DNA of 64,000 nucleotides from Bolinopsis microptera (GCF_026151205.1 NC_087076.1:186001-250000), one strand, 5' to 3'; counted from the stretch's first letter, positions 45,101-55,200 are shown. Notes: generated by a model not told the origin, from the letters alone. A program made the numbers and translations.

Positions 45101-48100
45101 GACAAATAAAAGAAAGGTGATGGCATGAGTAAAGTCATAATAAAACGTCAGCGCAGAGAAGTAGTAGATGAATTTATAAAGTAAAAGCTAAAAACTTAGA
45201 AGAGGATTATGGTTAATAATTAGTTAAAGAGTGGCAGGTTACCAGCTTTAGAGAAAATGCGTTAGTTGAAATGTTATTGAAATCTAATCTAAGTAAACTA
45301 TAGGTAAAAATATAATATTAATCATAAGCTAAAATGTACTAATCTTTGTATTCTAAATGGGGAAAAAGAAGAAACATTGTCAGTCAGTCGAGAAAATTGT
45401 CAGTCAGGCTATATGGCAGCTTTGTAGATGTTGTGACAATGCTAGTAGTGGTCCCAGGCTTGCGACTGGAATTGCGGTGTTAAATCGATTTAAAGGTATA
45501 CCAACGATCCACCTCCCACTTGTTGTTTGGTACTTAGCATTAATAGTGTTAGCTGTAGCCATTTATAGCAAGAATCTTAAAACTAAAGGGGATGACAAGG
45601 AAAAGAGGAAGGAAAAAGAATAACGGAACAAACAATTAATTAAAGTATTTACAGGAGCATTAGTAAAATGAAAGATTGCAAATAAAAGAACGTTGAAGAC
45701 GTAAGTAAAGTCATAATAAATCGTTACGTAAGTAAAGTCATATTAAAACTTACGTAAGTAAAGTCATATTAAAATTTAAGCGCAAAAGGAATAGCAGATG
45801 GGTTTATTAATAAAGTGATACGCCAAACCCTGATCTGACAACGTGATGTTTCCCCCTATCAAGATTCTAAAAAAAGTGCGACGAGACCGGATTCCGACAC
45901 TAAAAGTGCGACCCCCACGCGCCACGTGCAGCGGCGAAATGCACTCCCCACCCCCCCCCCCCCCCCCCCCAGCCTGCAAGACCCCCCGCCCCACAAACCA
46001 CTTTCCACCTAAAAAGACTTCGCGCACCCCTATGAACCACACTATGTTACACACCGCAATTACGGCAAGCGTCTCGCAGCACGACGGTCCAGGGCGCGGC
46101 CGTCAAGCAGCCGGCCCCGGCCCGAGTCTCGCCAGCGGTCATTCCTTTGGCAACCATCAATCATCCCACCAAAATTATCATCAGAGCACCCCGTAATACA
46201 CGCTATCCGTTTCAGTAGAATACTCCTCAAGTGTAGTGAGCCTTACGATTAATTATAGTGCCAACCCTCCCCAAACCAAATTTGTTCTTTAAATTGTCAG
46301 TAATATGTTATTGCAGGTGCAGAGAAATCCAAGCAAATTTGACGGCTACCGCCGTGAAGAACATTCCAGACTCGTTACGAGAGTTGGCACAACAGAACCG
46401 TGTCATGAAGCGAGAACTGCTCCTTCATCAAGATAGCATCTACGAGACGGAGCAAGAGATTGAGCAAATCAAAGAGGACATAAGGTTTAAGGTCGAAATT
46501 TTCTGAACAATCTTATAACATTAAATGGCTACCAATGTTTTAATTTTCACTGAAAATATACAACATCTGCTCATTTTCAGGCAACTTCAGAGGCAATTCA
46601 AAAAGAAGCCTGGGTACGTTGTTCCTGTATCAACGTGAGTATAACAGGCTCAGTAATCTAAATTCTGATCTCAGATTGTTAGGTTCGAACATATTTAAGC
46701 GACAAGAGAAACGCCATTGTTGGACGTGAGGAGAGTGAGGACTCCTCAAACTACATTAAATAAATTCCTTCTGTAACGTCCTCAATAAATGTAATAGATT
46801 GGTAGTGTTGTAATTAGTTTAAAACTGTATACTATCAGAGTTCTTGAAGGTTTGCGTTTCGGTTGTGCTCGCTAAATTTTTAAAACTCTAGTGGCGGCCC
46901 CGAGGATATAACTATAAGAGCAGCTTGAATCCATGTAATGTATTTTGAACGCTGATTCCGTTCGGTTGTTATAAATTCTGTTGTTGATCGCATCAGCTAG
47001 CATGGCATGTATGCAAAATTATATAAACAGTCATTTTGTTAATTGGTCTTTCTCATGCATGAACACCTGTTTTAACTTCTTACACACTTCTGCCAGTCTT
47101 ACTTAACAAATAAATTTTACGTAACGCGCGAGCACCGAATCTTATTCCAATATTCCAAGTTTTTAATGTTTGACGTATGTGTAACATGTTTGGAAGTGCC
47201 GCGCAGGCGAGATATTTCTAAGATTTGTGTATATTTAAGTTGCTTTTAGAAAAATTGTATCTCAGATCACAGTGCTGGCAAGCATGACCGTGCCTCTTAT
47301 ATATTCTATGCTATTATACCCCTTTTACTGTTTTTTCAGGCATTAAGGCTCATTGGAAGTCGTTCGGCAGGGTATTTTTAGTTCAAATCATTCTAATTCG
47401 ATGTCAAAGATGACAGGAACAAGAAATAGTTATGTTATGTTATAGTATAGACAGATCCGTTTGAAAAAATCGATCTGCCGACACACCGGGATTTTCGACG
47501 TTTTTGAGTTCCATTAGGTACCCTTTATGGCTGAGCAACTTTTCAAAACTTTTCCACGTGTCTACTCGCCATTACATGTTCCCCAAAAGTTACCATTTTT
47601 GATGTACCTTGCTCTCCATGTATGTGTTCACTAAAAGTTACCAGTTTTTATGTACCTTTTTCGTCATGTTCACTAAATTTTACCAGTTTCAATGTATCTT
47701 TCTCACCATTTTCAGTGTTCACTAGTTTTGTCGTTTTGATGAATAATCGTGATTGATAGTTTTGGTGAATCGAGTTTCCAAATAGTAGAACCTCAACTTA
47801 CTTTAAATATAATGAAACACTTTATATCCTCAAATTCTGAGTTAATAACCATCAAATTGTTTTGAGTGGCAACACCAGGTCAAAACTAAAACTAGAAGGC
47901 AAATACTCATCGAAAAAATGGTGAAATTCTACAATTTCACCATTTAACATGCGCGACTGGTAAATCGTTCGCCGCGCCTGCGGTTAAGAATATCGATTGT
48001 ACGGTTTTGTGACCGAAATCAGAAATATTGTGCTCTGTTATGACAAGAAAATGCCAAATGTTGCCATCGCATCGATACATCAGTAATTAAAATCATTAAT

Positions 48101-48197
48101 GCGCAGCATTCTATTCAAGTTTAATTTCAGGGACATTTGCACGCCTGACACAGAACTAAGCTTAGATATCCCCACCTACAAGATGCTGCCAGTATGA
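35989..48197 (+). CDS. coiled-coil protein gene, last four exons (gene span)
   Basis: Exons 35989-36143, 46317-46484, 46581-46634 and 48131-48197 join in one frame; every junction is GT-AG, and donors and acceptors all use phase 2. The encoded C-terminal part is mostly charged coiled coil (NELRLELENLTTEQK, then SLRELAQQNRVMKREL and ETEQEIEQIKEDIRQLQRQF) ending in a short non-helical tail (SLDIPTYKMLPV) and a TGA at 48195-48197. The first intron is 10.2 kb and full of LINE remnants. I do not recognise the family with confidence; ciliary/basal-body coiled-coil proteins of the DUF4515 type are one possibility. Upstream exons must lie left of 35989, partly in unreliable sequence. Confidence 0.75.
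36109..36342 (+). repeat. 41-bp tandem repeat carrying a 5' splice site
   Basis: Five full units and one partial, each CATC(T/A)CACCAACCTCAACC followed by TCAGCACTGATAAAAG|GTAAAT. The first unit spans the exon end; later units lie in the intron and each repeats the donor. The last lacks it (GAAACAAG). Confidence 0.9.
36480..38292 (-). pseudogene. truncated LINE reverse transcriptase with internal deletion
   Basis: Reverse transcriptase in two frames: 37144-38292 covers the pre-RT region, ANYRPISLTSHVVKERVIRK and YLDYAKAFDKVDHKFLL; the palm resumes as SGVPQGTVLEPILFLIFIND (near 37130-37080) and the active site FFFADDTRIS in the 36480-37070 frame, then the thumb and C-terminus. The stretch between motif A and motif B is deleted and the frame is shifted. 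The endonuclease is missing (5' truncation). Jockey/CR1-type by motif style. It lies in the large intron of the coiled-coil gene, opposite strand. Confidence 0.85.
38293..38462. other. intronic DNA, nothing recognised
   Basis: Short non-coding spacer between LINE remnant and tandem repeat. Confidence 0.4.
38463..38672. repeat. 52-bp tandem repeat, four copies
   Basis: TTAGTCTCCCTGTTTTCATC begins at 38463 and recurs every 52 bases; copies are almost identical. Each contains AACAGCTGTT, a small palindrome. Confidence 0.9.
38830..39241. repeat. hairpin-rich element and GTTT microsatellite
   Basis: 38850-39035 is a set of nested inverted repeats: outer TATAATACGATTACAC and its inverse near 39000, inner CACTCGGCTGCGCCTCGTG-like hairpins. 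A (TTTG)n microsatellite follows at 39065-39095. No gene. Confidence 0.6.
39242..42536 (-). pseudogene. RTE-like LINE, near-intact, split by a 191-bp insertion
   Basis: Endonuclease frame 41643-42536 (SLNAKGLS, CVQETKVKN, VCGDLNSKLG, QLDYILCRT) and reverse-transcriptase frame 39242-41551 (TNSDHRLVACKIK as the last endonuclease block, then SLRPLCLSNGARKILSMIV, MGIDMSRAFDTIKRQTI, GSFQGDSLSGKLF, active site AYSDDCNF, and the RTE-style C-terminus EAQIVSIIMYNCSSW / RKYLRSLLNIYWPHG). The two frames are the same frame interrupted by a 191-bp insertion with an 11-bp duplication; otherwise there is no stop or shift, so the element was recently intact. It lies in the intron of the coiled-coil gene. Same family as 1148-2269. 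Confidence 0.9.
41516..41728. mobile_element. 191-bp insertion with 11-bp target duplication
   Basis: TGTTCTGCACA occurs at 41516-41526 and 41718-41728 and brackets 191 bases that interrupt the LINE between the codons for CRT and RSRF. No clear terminal inverted repeat; an internal GGCGTCCACGGACGCC palindrome is present. Class unknown (SINE or Mutator-like MITE possible). Confidence 0.85.
42537..42950. other. LINE 5' region / intronic DNA
   Basis: Upstream of the minus-strand RTE-like ORF; may include its 5' untranslated region. No other gene. Confidence 0.35.
42951..43870 (-). pseudogene. LINE RNase H domain and C-terminal zinc region, broken
   Basis: Frame 43491-43727 gives EWRLDDHNTVFQAEMMAIREA and AIFTDSLSAVHAL (RNase H D...E...D catalytic pattern, TDS); frame 43108-43488 gives SLTWIRGHSGIKGNDLADTLAK, with the final H and D. 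A frameshift lies near 43490. Beyond it, minus-strand codons near 43050-43105 read as a CSYCF / HVLFFCPAL zinc-like tail. RNase H attached to LINE ORF2 is typical of the I group. The reverse transcriptase is not present, so it is a short 3' remnant. Confidence 0.8.
43877..44316. repeat. tandem duplication of about 220-240 bp
   Basis: 43877-44090 and 44120-44316 share AGGTAATTATC, CTGTGAAAACAA-like, CACTAATTGCAGA and an exact ending (GGGCTGAAGCTATTAACTTG, then TAAACATGTCGCAATAGAG). Diverged by several small gaps. No coding sense. Confidence 0.8.
44317..45356 (+). other. intronic DNA; unsupported small ORF at 44742-44966
   Basis: A 74-codon frame (KMESSPVPSCKKMLRAREC onward) is charged and Cys-containing but matches nothing I know. 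A repeated GTTACCAGCT(G/T)(A/T) block near 45058 and 45237 indicates repeat-derived DNA. Confidence 0.35.
45357..45623 (+). CDS. hypothetical small protein with one membrane segment
   Basis: 88 codons: a basic start (MGKKKKHC), a Cys pair (CRCC), a hydrophobic stretch of about 20 residues near positions 52-73 (LPLVVWYLALIVLAVAIYS) and a lysine/glutamate tail. It could be a type II/III membrane peptide or chance. It lies in an intron among repeats; no homology recognised. Confidence 0.3.
   Translation: MGKKKKHCQSVEKIVSQAIWQLCRCCDNASSGPRLATGIAVLNRFKGIPTIHLPLVVWYLALIVLAVAIYSKNLKTKGDDKEKRKEKE
45624..46316. other. intronic DNA with tandem repeat and C run
   Basis: Three copies of a TTACGTAAGTAAAGTCATA-like unit at about 45695-45780, each containing a donor-like GTAAGT. 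A 20-base C run at 45951-45970 inflates a proline-rich reading frame that I do not accept as a gene. Confidence 0.5.
46317..46484 (+). CDS. coiled-coil gene exon
   Basis: Acceptor TTATTGCAG|GTGCAG; a second in-phase AG six bases on (46321-46322) could add or drop two residues. Donor ATAAG|GTTTAAG. Encodes SLRELAQQNRVMKRELL and a long charged helix. Phase 2 at both ends. Confidence 0.8.
46581..46634 (+). CDS. coiled-coil gene exon
   Basis: 54-bp exon between TCATTTTCAG and CAAC|GTGAGT. Continues the helix (RQLQRQFKKKPG) into YVVPVST. Confidence 0.8.
46635..48130. other. last intron of the coiled-coil gene
   Basis: 1.5 kb between GTGAGT and TTAATTTCAG. Degenerate repeats of CACTAAA(A/T)(G/T)TTACCAGTTT near 47580-47710. 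No other feature. Confidence 0.55.
48131..48197 (+). CDS. coiled-coil gene terminal exon
   Basis: Follows TTTAATTTCAG; encodes DICTPDTELSLDIPTYKMLP and one more residue, then TGA. The frame matches the preceding exon. An ATTAAA lies about 75 bases downstream as a possible poly(A) signal. Confidence 0.75.
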
Positions 48198-48676
48198 GTG
48201 GATCGACCAGCGACCTTATCGTCTAGTAGCAACTTTGATACCATTGAACAATACTAAATACTTGCTCGATTATTAAACATAGTTTTAATTTTACTAAAGA
48301 AGGGTTAAGAAGAATAGGAAATCGATTTTATGATGTTATTTTGTACTAAAATTGAAGCTCATGTAAGTTATTTTGTACCAAAATTAGTTGTTTTGTAATT
48401 TGTTTGGCCTACCTTACGTCCGCAAAGTTTGGACTTTGGACAAAATTTAACTCTGCGCAAAGTTCGGGTACAATTAGTTGGATGTGGGACAGGTTGCCCT
48501 GATGAATACTTTTTTAGGAGATATAGTCGTCTAAAAGAATATTTAAGTATAGCCCTGGGGTCAAAGCGGCAAATTTAACTACATTTTAATATACTTTAAT
48601 ACGTTCAGCCTCCTCTCCCCCCCCCCCCCCCCCCCCCCATTTTTTATCGAGTAAAAATTACTTACTAGAGTTTGGT
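48198..48676. other. 3' flank and end of a G/C-run element
   Basis: 48550-48640 (GGGGTCAAAGCGG, TACATTTTAATATACTTTAAT, then a 24-base C run at 48617-48640) is a diverged version of the ends at 54385-54500 and 62204-62311. Only one end is visible here. Confidence 0.6.
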
Positions 48677-49027
48677 TTATCGTACAAAAAAAAACAGATT
48701 TCTCGACAAACGGAATTCAGAGATTGAATCGGTTAACATTTTAATCAGGAAACAATTCAAAAAATTAAGAGAGCAGTTGATCAATTCGTATGGAGAACTC
48801 CCATAGCACCATAACTGAGTTATTTTTCGTTTTGCCACATCTACAAGAAAATACCACTCAGCCATACTAATCTGGCGAATTCCATCGACAGGTTCACACT
48901 CTGTGAAATAGCATACTCCGGGATGGGGATAGTAGCACAATGCACATGATCCTAGCACCTTGCTCAGAGGAACAGCGACCCCAGGGCAAGTTTCCTTATC
49001 ATCACCACACAATATCTTGACAGTCAT
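48677..49027 (-). CDS. hypothetical 116-residue cysteine-rich protein
   Basis: Open frame with seven Cys in the first 45 residues (MTVKILCGDDKETCPG ... GSCALCYYPHPGVC ... CEPVDG) and a well-composed middle (ISMAEWYFLVDVAKRKITQL). The composition looks protein-like up to about residue 85; the tail is AT-rich and probably not coding. It lies just downstream of the last recognised NT5DC exon, in the same frame as unspliced read-through but behind a stop. It may be an exon of an unknown gene or a repeat remnant. Confidence 0.35.
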   Translation of the reverse strand: MTVKILCGDDKETCPGVAVPLSKVLGSCALCYYPHPGVCYFTECEPVDGIRQISMAEWYFLVDVAKRKITQLWCYGSSPYELINCSLNFLNCFLIKMLTDSISEFRLSRNLFFFVR

Positions 49028-49059
49028 ATTTCTATAATTTCAATCGTTGTCTAACATAC

Positions 49060-49267
49060 CTGAGTTGCCTGATATCTCATGTGGAAGGTCCTGCCTAACG
49101 GGCGTGAACCTGTAATGTGAGGGATGGTAGTGAGCCAGGTTGGTCAGGTTAGACGTGTAAATCTCTGCAAAGCGTGACAAGCGTCTGTAGAATAGTGTCG
49201 GCATGAGGTGTGTTCTGAACGAACTGCAGAACTCTGAGATGTGCAGTCTACGCAGCTCTGCACGGAC
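49060..49267 (-). CDS. NT5DC exon (last recognised)
   Basis: Acceptor TTTCTTTATACAG|GTCC. Encodes VRAELRRLHISEFCSSFRT and FYRRLSRFAEIYTSNL, matching the conserved C-terminal FRT...RRLSRFA block of the family. Possible donor CAG|GTATGTT at 49060/49059. If not spliced, a stop follows within six codons. Confidence 0.85.
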
Positions 49268-52200
49268 CTGTATAAAGAAATATAAACTTTTAATACATGA
49301 TAATACCCGCAGTGGCTACACTACGCAGCTCTGCACGGACCTGTATAAAGAAATATAAACTTTTAACACATGATGATACCTGCAGTGGCGTAACTAGTGT
49401 AGGAATTTCGTTACGCCACTAGTTTTACACATATTCAGAGCCTAAGCGTTTAAAAAACGTAAGTCTTTTTACTCTGAGCGTCACAAAGACTTGAATTTTA
49501 GCCGCAAAGGCCATATTTACATCTTTACATAATACAAGTTAGGAAGCTACATCAGGAATTAAGTGCTTCGTTTTTATGAAATTCCCAAAAATGTTTGGCT
49601 CTGAGTGGCCAAAAATAGCCCTGGATTTTTGTAACTTGAACAAGGCGTAGACCGCATGATGAGTGAGTATATATCTTGAATCACCTCAAAACGACGGTTA
49701 CAAAGACCTTATAAACTCCTCCGGGACACTGCTATGAGTAATTCGTTTAAAAACTTACCCTTCATTCTCGTTATTTGGGATCAGTATAGAAAATGAAAAA
49801 TGGAACTGGAGAAGTAAGATATTTGTAAATTTACTAAATAAATAAAACTAAGGTAGGAGTTGATGTTCTATTTGTCAGTAGTTCCTCAATCCGAAAGTTG
49901 AATGAAGAAGGGGTGTCGAATTCAGCTCGGCAAGCAAAAAAAGTATCCTCCTTTAGGGCTGTCGATTACCATAAATGTGACCTCGATTCCATCATCGACA
50001 AAGTGCAAGTCGAGTCATCATTTGGAATATTGAAGCCCTCTGTAACGGCTGTAGGACTATTGAGCGGTGGACTGTTGAGCGTAGGACTGTAGGTCGGTGA
50101 AGGTCGGAAGTAGGACTGTAGAGCGGTGTCAAATCGCCAGGGTAGGACTCTAGAGCGGCCGCCCTTATAGATCTCACAACATGAGGACTTTAGAGCGGTA
50201 CGATCCTAAAATGAGGACTGTAGAGCGGTGGACTGTTGAGCGGTGGACTGTAGGCCGGTGAAGGTCGGAAGTAGGACTGCAGAGCGGCCCTCCCTTATAG
50301 ATCCCATAACATGAGGACTCTAGAGCGGTACCCTCCTATAACATGAGGACTCTATAGCGGTTGAAAATTTGAAGATTGAACACTCAACGAAGCTAAGTTA
50401 TACATTGTAACTCGTGATTGAATATGGTCATGACATTCTAGGATGATAACTTTATTGAAGAGCCATGGAGTTAATGAACATTTTCATTTACTTATTATAT
50501 GATGCGCCTACTAAGGGTCATGGAGAGTCATGGAGTTAATAAACATTTTCATTTACTTATTATAAATATTGACCCTTAGTAGGCGATGCGCCTACTAAGG
50601 GTCATGGAGAGTCATGGAGTTAATGAACATTTTCATTTACTTATTATAAATATTTTATTACTAATATTATAGTGTAACTTAATTTAAGATTATTGGTCGG
50701 TCTCAACGTCTTCCAAATGATTGAAATATTCTTCTGCTACTCAAAAATGTAAAACTTGTCTTCGGTATTTTAGTGAACTGTTCGTATCAATGTGATTTCG
50801 CTGACGCTAAGCAGAGTACCGATCAAGTTCGTGCAGATCATTTAGGAATGAGGATCGCATCGCGTGACGCTTTAGCGCCTACTAAGGATATCTCATGTTC
50901 ATCAATCTGGTGACGGGACTGATTCAGATCAGATCCCATCGCAGTGCGATATCTTGTTAGGATTTCGAAGGTATGGTATAAATATCACGGAGTATCCAGT
51001 TTTCTTAAATAAAGTTATCATCCTAGAATGTCATGACCATAATCAATCAAGAGTTACAATTTATAACTTAGCTTCGTTGAGTGTTCAATCTTCAAATTTT
51101 CAACCGCTATAGAGTCCTCATGTTATGGGATCTATAAGGGAGGGCCGTTCTGCAGTCCTACTTCCGACCTTCACCGGCCTACAGTCCACCGCTCAACAGT
51201 CCACCGCTCTACAGTCCTTATTTTAGGATCGTACCGCTCTAAAGTCCTTAGTAGGCGCTAAAGCGTCACGCGATGCGATCCTCATTCCTAAATGATCTGC
51301 ACGAACTTAATCGGTACTCTGCTTAGCGTCAGCGAAATCACATTGATACGAACAGTTCACTAAAATACCGAAGACACGTTTTACATTTTTGAGTAGCAGA
51401 AGAATATTTCAATCATTTGGAAGACGTTGAGACCGACCAATAATCTTAAATTAAGTTACACTATAATATTAGTAATGAAATATTTATAATAAGTAAATGA
51501 AAATGTTCATTAACTCCATGACTCTCCATGACCCTTAGTAGGCGCAATGTATAACTTAGCTTCGTTGAGTGTTCAATCTTCAAATTTTCAACCGCTATAG
51601 AGTCCTCATGTTATAGGAGGGTACCGCTCTAGAGTCCTCATGTTATGGGATCTATAAGGGAGGGCCGCTCTGCAGTCCTACTTCCGACCTTCACCGGCCT
51701 ACAGTCCACCGCTCAACAGTCCACCGCTCTACAGTCCTCATTTTAGGATCGTACCGCTCTAAAGTCCTCATGTTGTGAGATCTATAAGGGCGGCCGCTCT
51801 AGAGTCCTACCCTGGCGATTTGACACCGCTCTACAGTCCTACTTCCGACCTTCACCGACCTACAGTCCTACGCTCAACAGTCCACCGCTCAATAGTCCTG
51901 CTCCCCTCTGTAACAGCGAAGATGACGAAAATAGGAGCAAGTTTCTTACGCTCTGCAACCTCACAGTTATTAATAACCAACTCAAAATTCTTAATGGCCG
52001 TACCCATAATTTATTCTGCCCATTAGAAATAGACATGGTTCGACCCACAAGTCAATTTCTCGAGCAGGTTTTGGCGTGAAATACTTGAGATATACCTGTT
52101 TCCTCGGGGTTTCCTCTCTACCTGTTTCCTCTCTACCTGTTTCCTCTCTACCTGTTTCCTCTCTCCCTGTTTCCTCTCTACCTGTTTCCTCTCTACCTGT

Positions 52201-55200
52201 TTCCTCTCTACCTGTTTCCTCTCTACCTGTTTCCTCTCTACCTGTTTCCTCTCTACCTGTTTCCTCTCTACCTGTTTCCTCTCTACCTGTTTCCTCTCTA
52301 CCTGTTTCCTCTCTACCTGTTTCCTCTCTACCTGTTTCCTCTCTACCTGTTTCCTCTCTACCTGTTTCCTCTCTACCTGTTTCCTCTCTACCTGTTTCCT
52401 CTCTACCTCTTTCCTCTCTACCTGTTTCCTCTCTACCTCTTTCCTCTCTACCTGTTTCCTCTCTACCTGTTTCCTCTCTACCTGTTTCCTCTCTGCCTGT
52501 TTCCTCTCTACCTGTTTCCTCTCTACCTGTTTCCTCTACATGTTTCCTCTCTACCTGTTTCCTCTCTACCTGTTTCCTCTCTGCCTGTTTCCTCTCTACC
52601 TGTTTCCTCTCTACCTGTTTCCTCTCTACCTGTTTCCTCTCTGCCTGTTTCCTCTCTACCTGTTTCCTCCCTACCTGTTTCCTCTCGATGCACCACAAAT
52701 CAGTGTAGTGGACTGCTGTAGGGTCGGGTAAGAACCTTTGTACTTCACGTATCAAGTTATTAAGTTCCTTGAGGATGAACATGTTGTGCTGATGTTCCGC
52801 ACTGTTCAACAGCTCAATTTCCTTCTCCAGCTCTCTTATTATAGCTCCTGGTAAACATTTGAGTTCAACTCTAATTTGAAATGATTATTTTTTTTCGAAC
52901 ACATATTCAATATCACAGTCCAGCTAACGATCAAATGATGCTATAAATTTGTCTATGTGTCTATCAAAACGAATAGTGTGTTCTGATCACCTGTGTGCCA
53001 CCCCTGATTGAGGACAGGTTCTGCCAAGTCTGCATACATCTGATCTCCGAAATAAAGAATATTGCAGGGCTGCCAGCCTGTCAGTCTGTGTAAATCTCTC
53101 ACGTTACCCTCGCAGTATACCTCACCTGAGAAAGGTACGTTACCCTCGCAGTATACCTCACCTGAGAAAGGTATGTTACCCTCGCAGTATACATCACCTG
53201 AGAAAGGTACGTTACCCTCGCAGTATACCTCACCTGAGAAAGGTATGTTACCCTCACAGTATACCTCACCTGAGAAAGGTATGTTACCCTCGCAGTATAC
53301 ATCACCTGAGAAAGGTATGTTACCCTCACAGTATACCTCACCTGAGAAAGGTATGTTACCCTCGCAGTATACCTCACCTGAGAAAGGTATGTTACCCTCG
53401 CAGTGTACCTCACCTGAGAAAGGTACGTTACCCTCGCAGTATACCTCACCTGAGAAAGGTATGTTACCCTCGCAGTATACCTCACCTGAGAAAGGTATGT
53501 TACCCTCGCAGTATACCTCACCTGAGAAAGGTATGTTACCCTCGCAGTATACCTCACCTGAGAAAGGTACGTTACCCTCGCAGTATACATCACCTGAGAA
53601 AGGTATGTTACCCTCGCAGTATACCTCACCTGAGAAAGGTATGTTACCCTCGCAGTATACCTCACCTGAGAAAGGTATGTTACCCTCGCAGTATACCTCA
53701 CCTGAGAAAGGTATGTTACCCTCGCAGTATACCTCACCTGAGAAAGGTATGTTACCCTCGCAGTATACCTCACCTGAGAAAGGTATGTTACCCTCGCAGT
53801 ATACCTCACCTGAGAAAGGTATGTTACCCTCGCAGTATACCTCACCTGAGAAAGGTATGTTACCCTCGCAGTATACCTCACCTGAGAAAGGTACGTTACC
53901 CTCGCAGTATACCTCACCTGAGAAAGGTACGTTACCCTCGCAGTATACCTCACCTGAGAAAGGTACGTTACCCTCGCAGTATACCTCGCAGACGTAAAAT
54001 TCGGAAATTAAATGGTGAGCAAATCATAAAGATTAGATGTTTCTAACCAAGCCTGTAGTTTAAGCTTATATATCATAGTTAAATAAGACGAACCTTCCTT
54101 GAACTCCGTGACTTGTCCGTAAGCAGGAGTGTTATGAGAAGTTAGTCTCCGGAACACCCTGTACTTGTCTTCAAAGAACTTGGGCTTCATCGATTGGCAA
54201 ATCACAACGTCAAACGATTTCCGCCAGTTTTCACCCATTATATGCTTCATACCAACATTCAAAAACTCGTACGGACTGAAAATGGAAAGGTTTGTGGTCT
54301 CTACAAATTTGCAAATTTGAATCTCACCTTGTAACGGCAGCAAAAACTGCTCAAAAATTAACAAAATCGCCCATATCTCAATTTGGGGGGGGGGGGGGGG
54401 GGGGGGGGGGGGCCAACCATATTAAAGTATATTAAAATGTAGGATTTTTCCCGATTTTGACCCGGGGATATACTTTAATATACTTTAATATACTTTAATA
54501 TATCCCTACCTCCTTGGAGGCCTACATCAAAAATTGTTGCCCAAAATAAGCTTGAAATGCAATCCTTGATCGATTCCAAAAAGTTCTTGAAAAAATATTG
54601 AAAACTGATGGAGTTATTTCAATTTTAATGAAGTTATTTTGGCTAGTATTCTGAACCGAGATATTATGTGCAATTTTCCCAATTTTGTTCATGGAGGTCT
54701 TTTTACTTAGTATCCACTATATCCAACAAACACTGAGTTATATCTTTCACATAGAGTTAGTCTCATAAAAAAATATTGAAATTTTATCGAATTTGGGCAA
54801 AAGCGAATTTGGACAAAAGCGTATGCCCAAATATGGGCATATTTTTTAAAGCTCATAGCTCAGCCAATTTTTGACCAATCTGGATGGAAATTCATGTACT
54901 AGTCCTAAAACAGGCTTATCTTGCGAATCTGAGTGAAAAATATAGTTCATCATGTAAATCTTAACGAAGAATATAAATCTTCTAATTGTAGGTATATTAA
55001 AGTGGCAACTTGTACGAACACCGATGGGACATTAAGACAACATTAAGACAACATTAAGACAACAATAAGACAACATTAAGACAACATTAAGACAACAATA
55101 AGACAACGTTAACGCAACAAACACCAATAAGACAACAAACGATAAGACAACATTAAGACAACATTAAGGCAACATTAAGGCAACATTAAAGCAAACATTA

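Noticed and set aside
45843-46196. 117-codon proline/histidine-rich protein
   Set aside because: Depends on a 20-base C run and lies in an intron with no splice context; no homology.
50100-51800. Cloning-vector polylinker (TCTAGAGCGGCCGC occurs twice)
   Set aside because: The motif lies in both arms of a foldback element among diverged natural AGGACTNTAGAGCGG units, and no other vector sequence adjoins.
52076-52708. Plus-strand frame of repeated SSLPV units and shifted-frame minus copies (ETGRE)
   Set aside because: Products of a 15-bp microsatellite; only the NT5DC-frame side of the array has biological context.
53099-53990. CRISPR array
   Set aside because: Direct repeats follow one another with no unique spacers, in an animal genome.
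53062-53997. Plus-strand 311-codon repeat protein (LPSQYTSPEKG units)
   Set aside because: Antisense to a verified NT5DC exon; a 36-bp repeat without stops opens all such frames.
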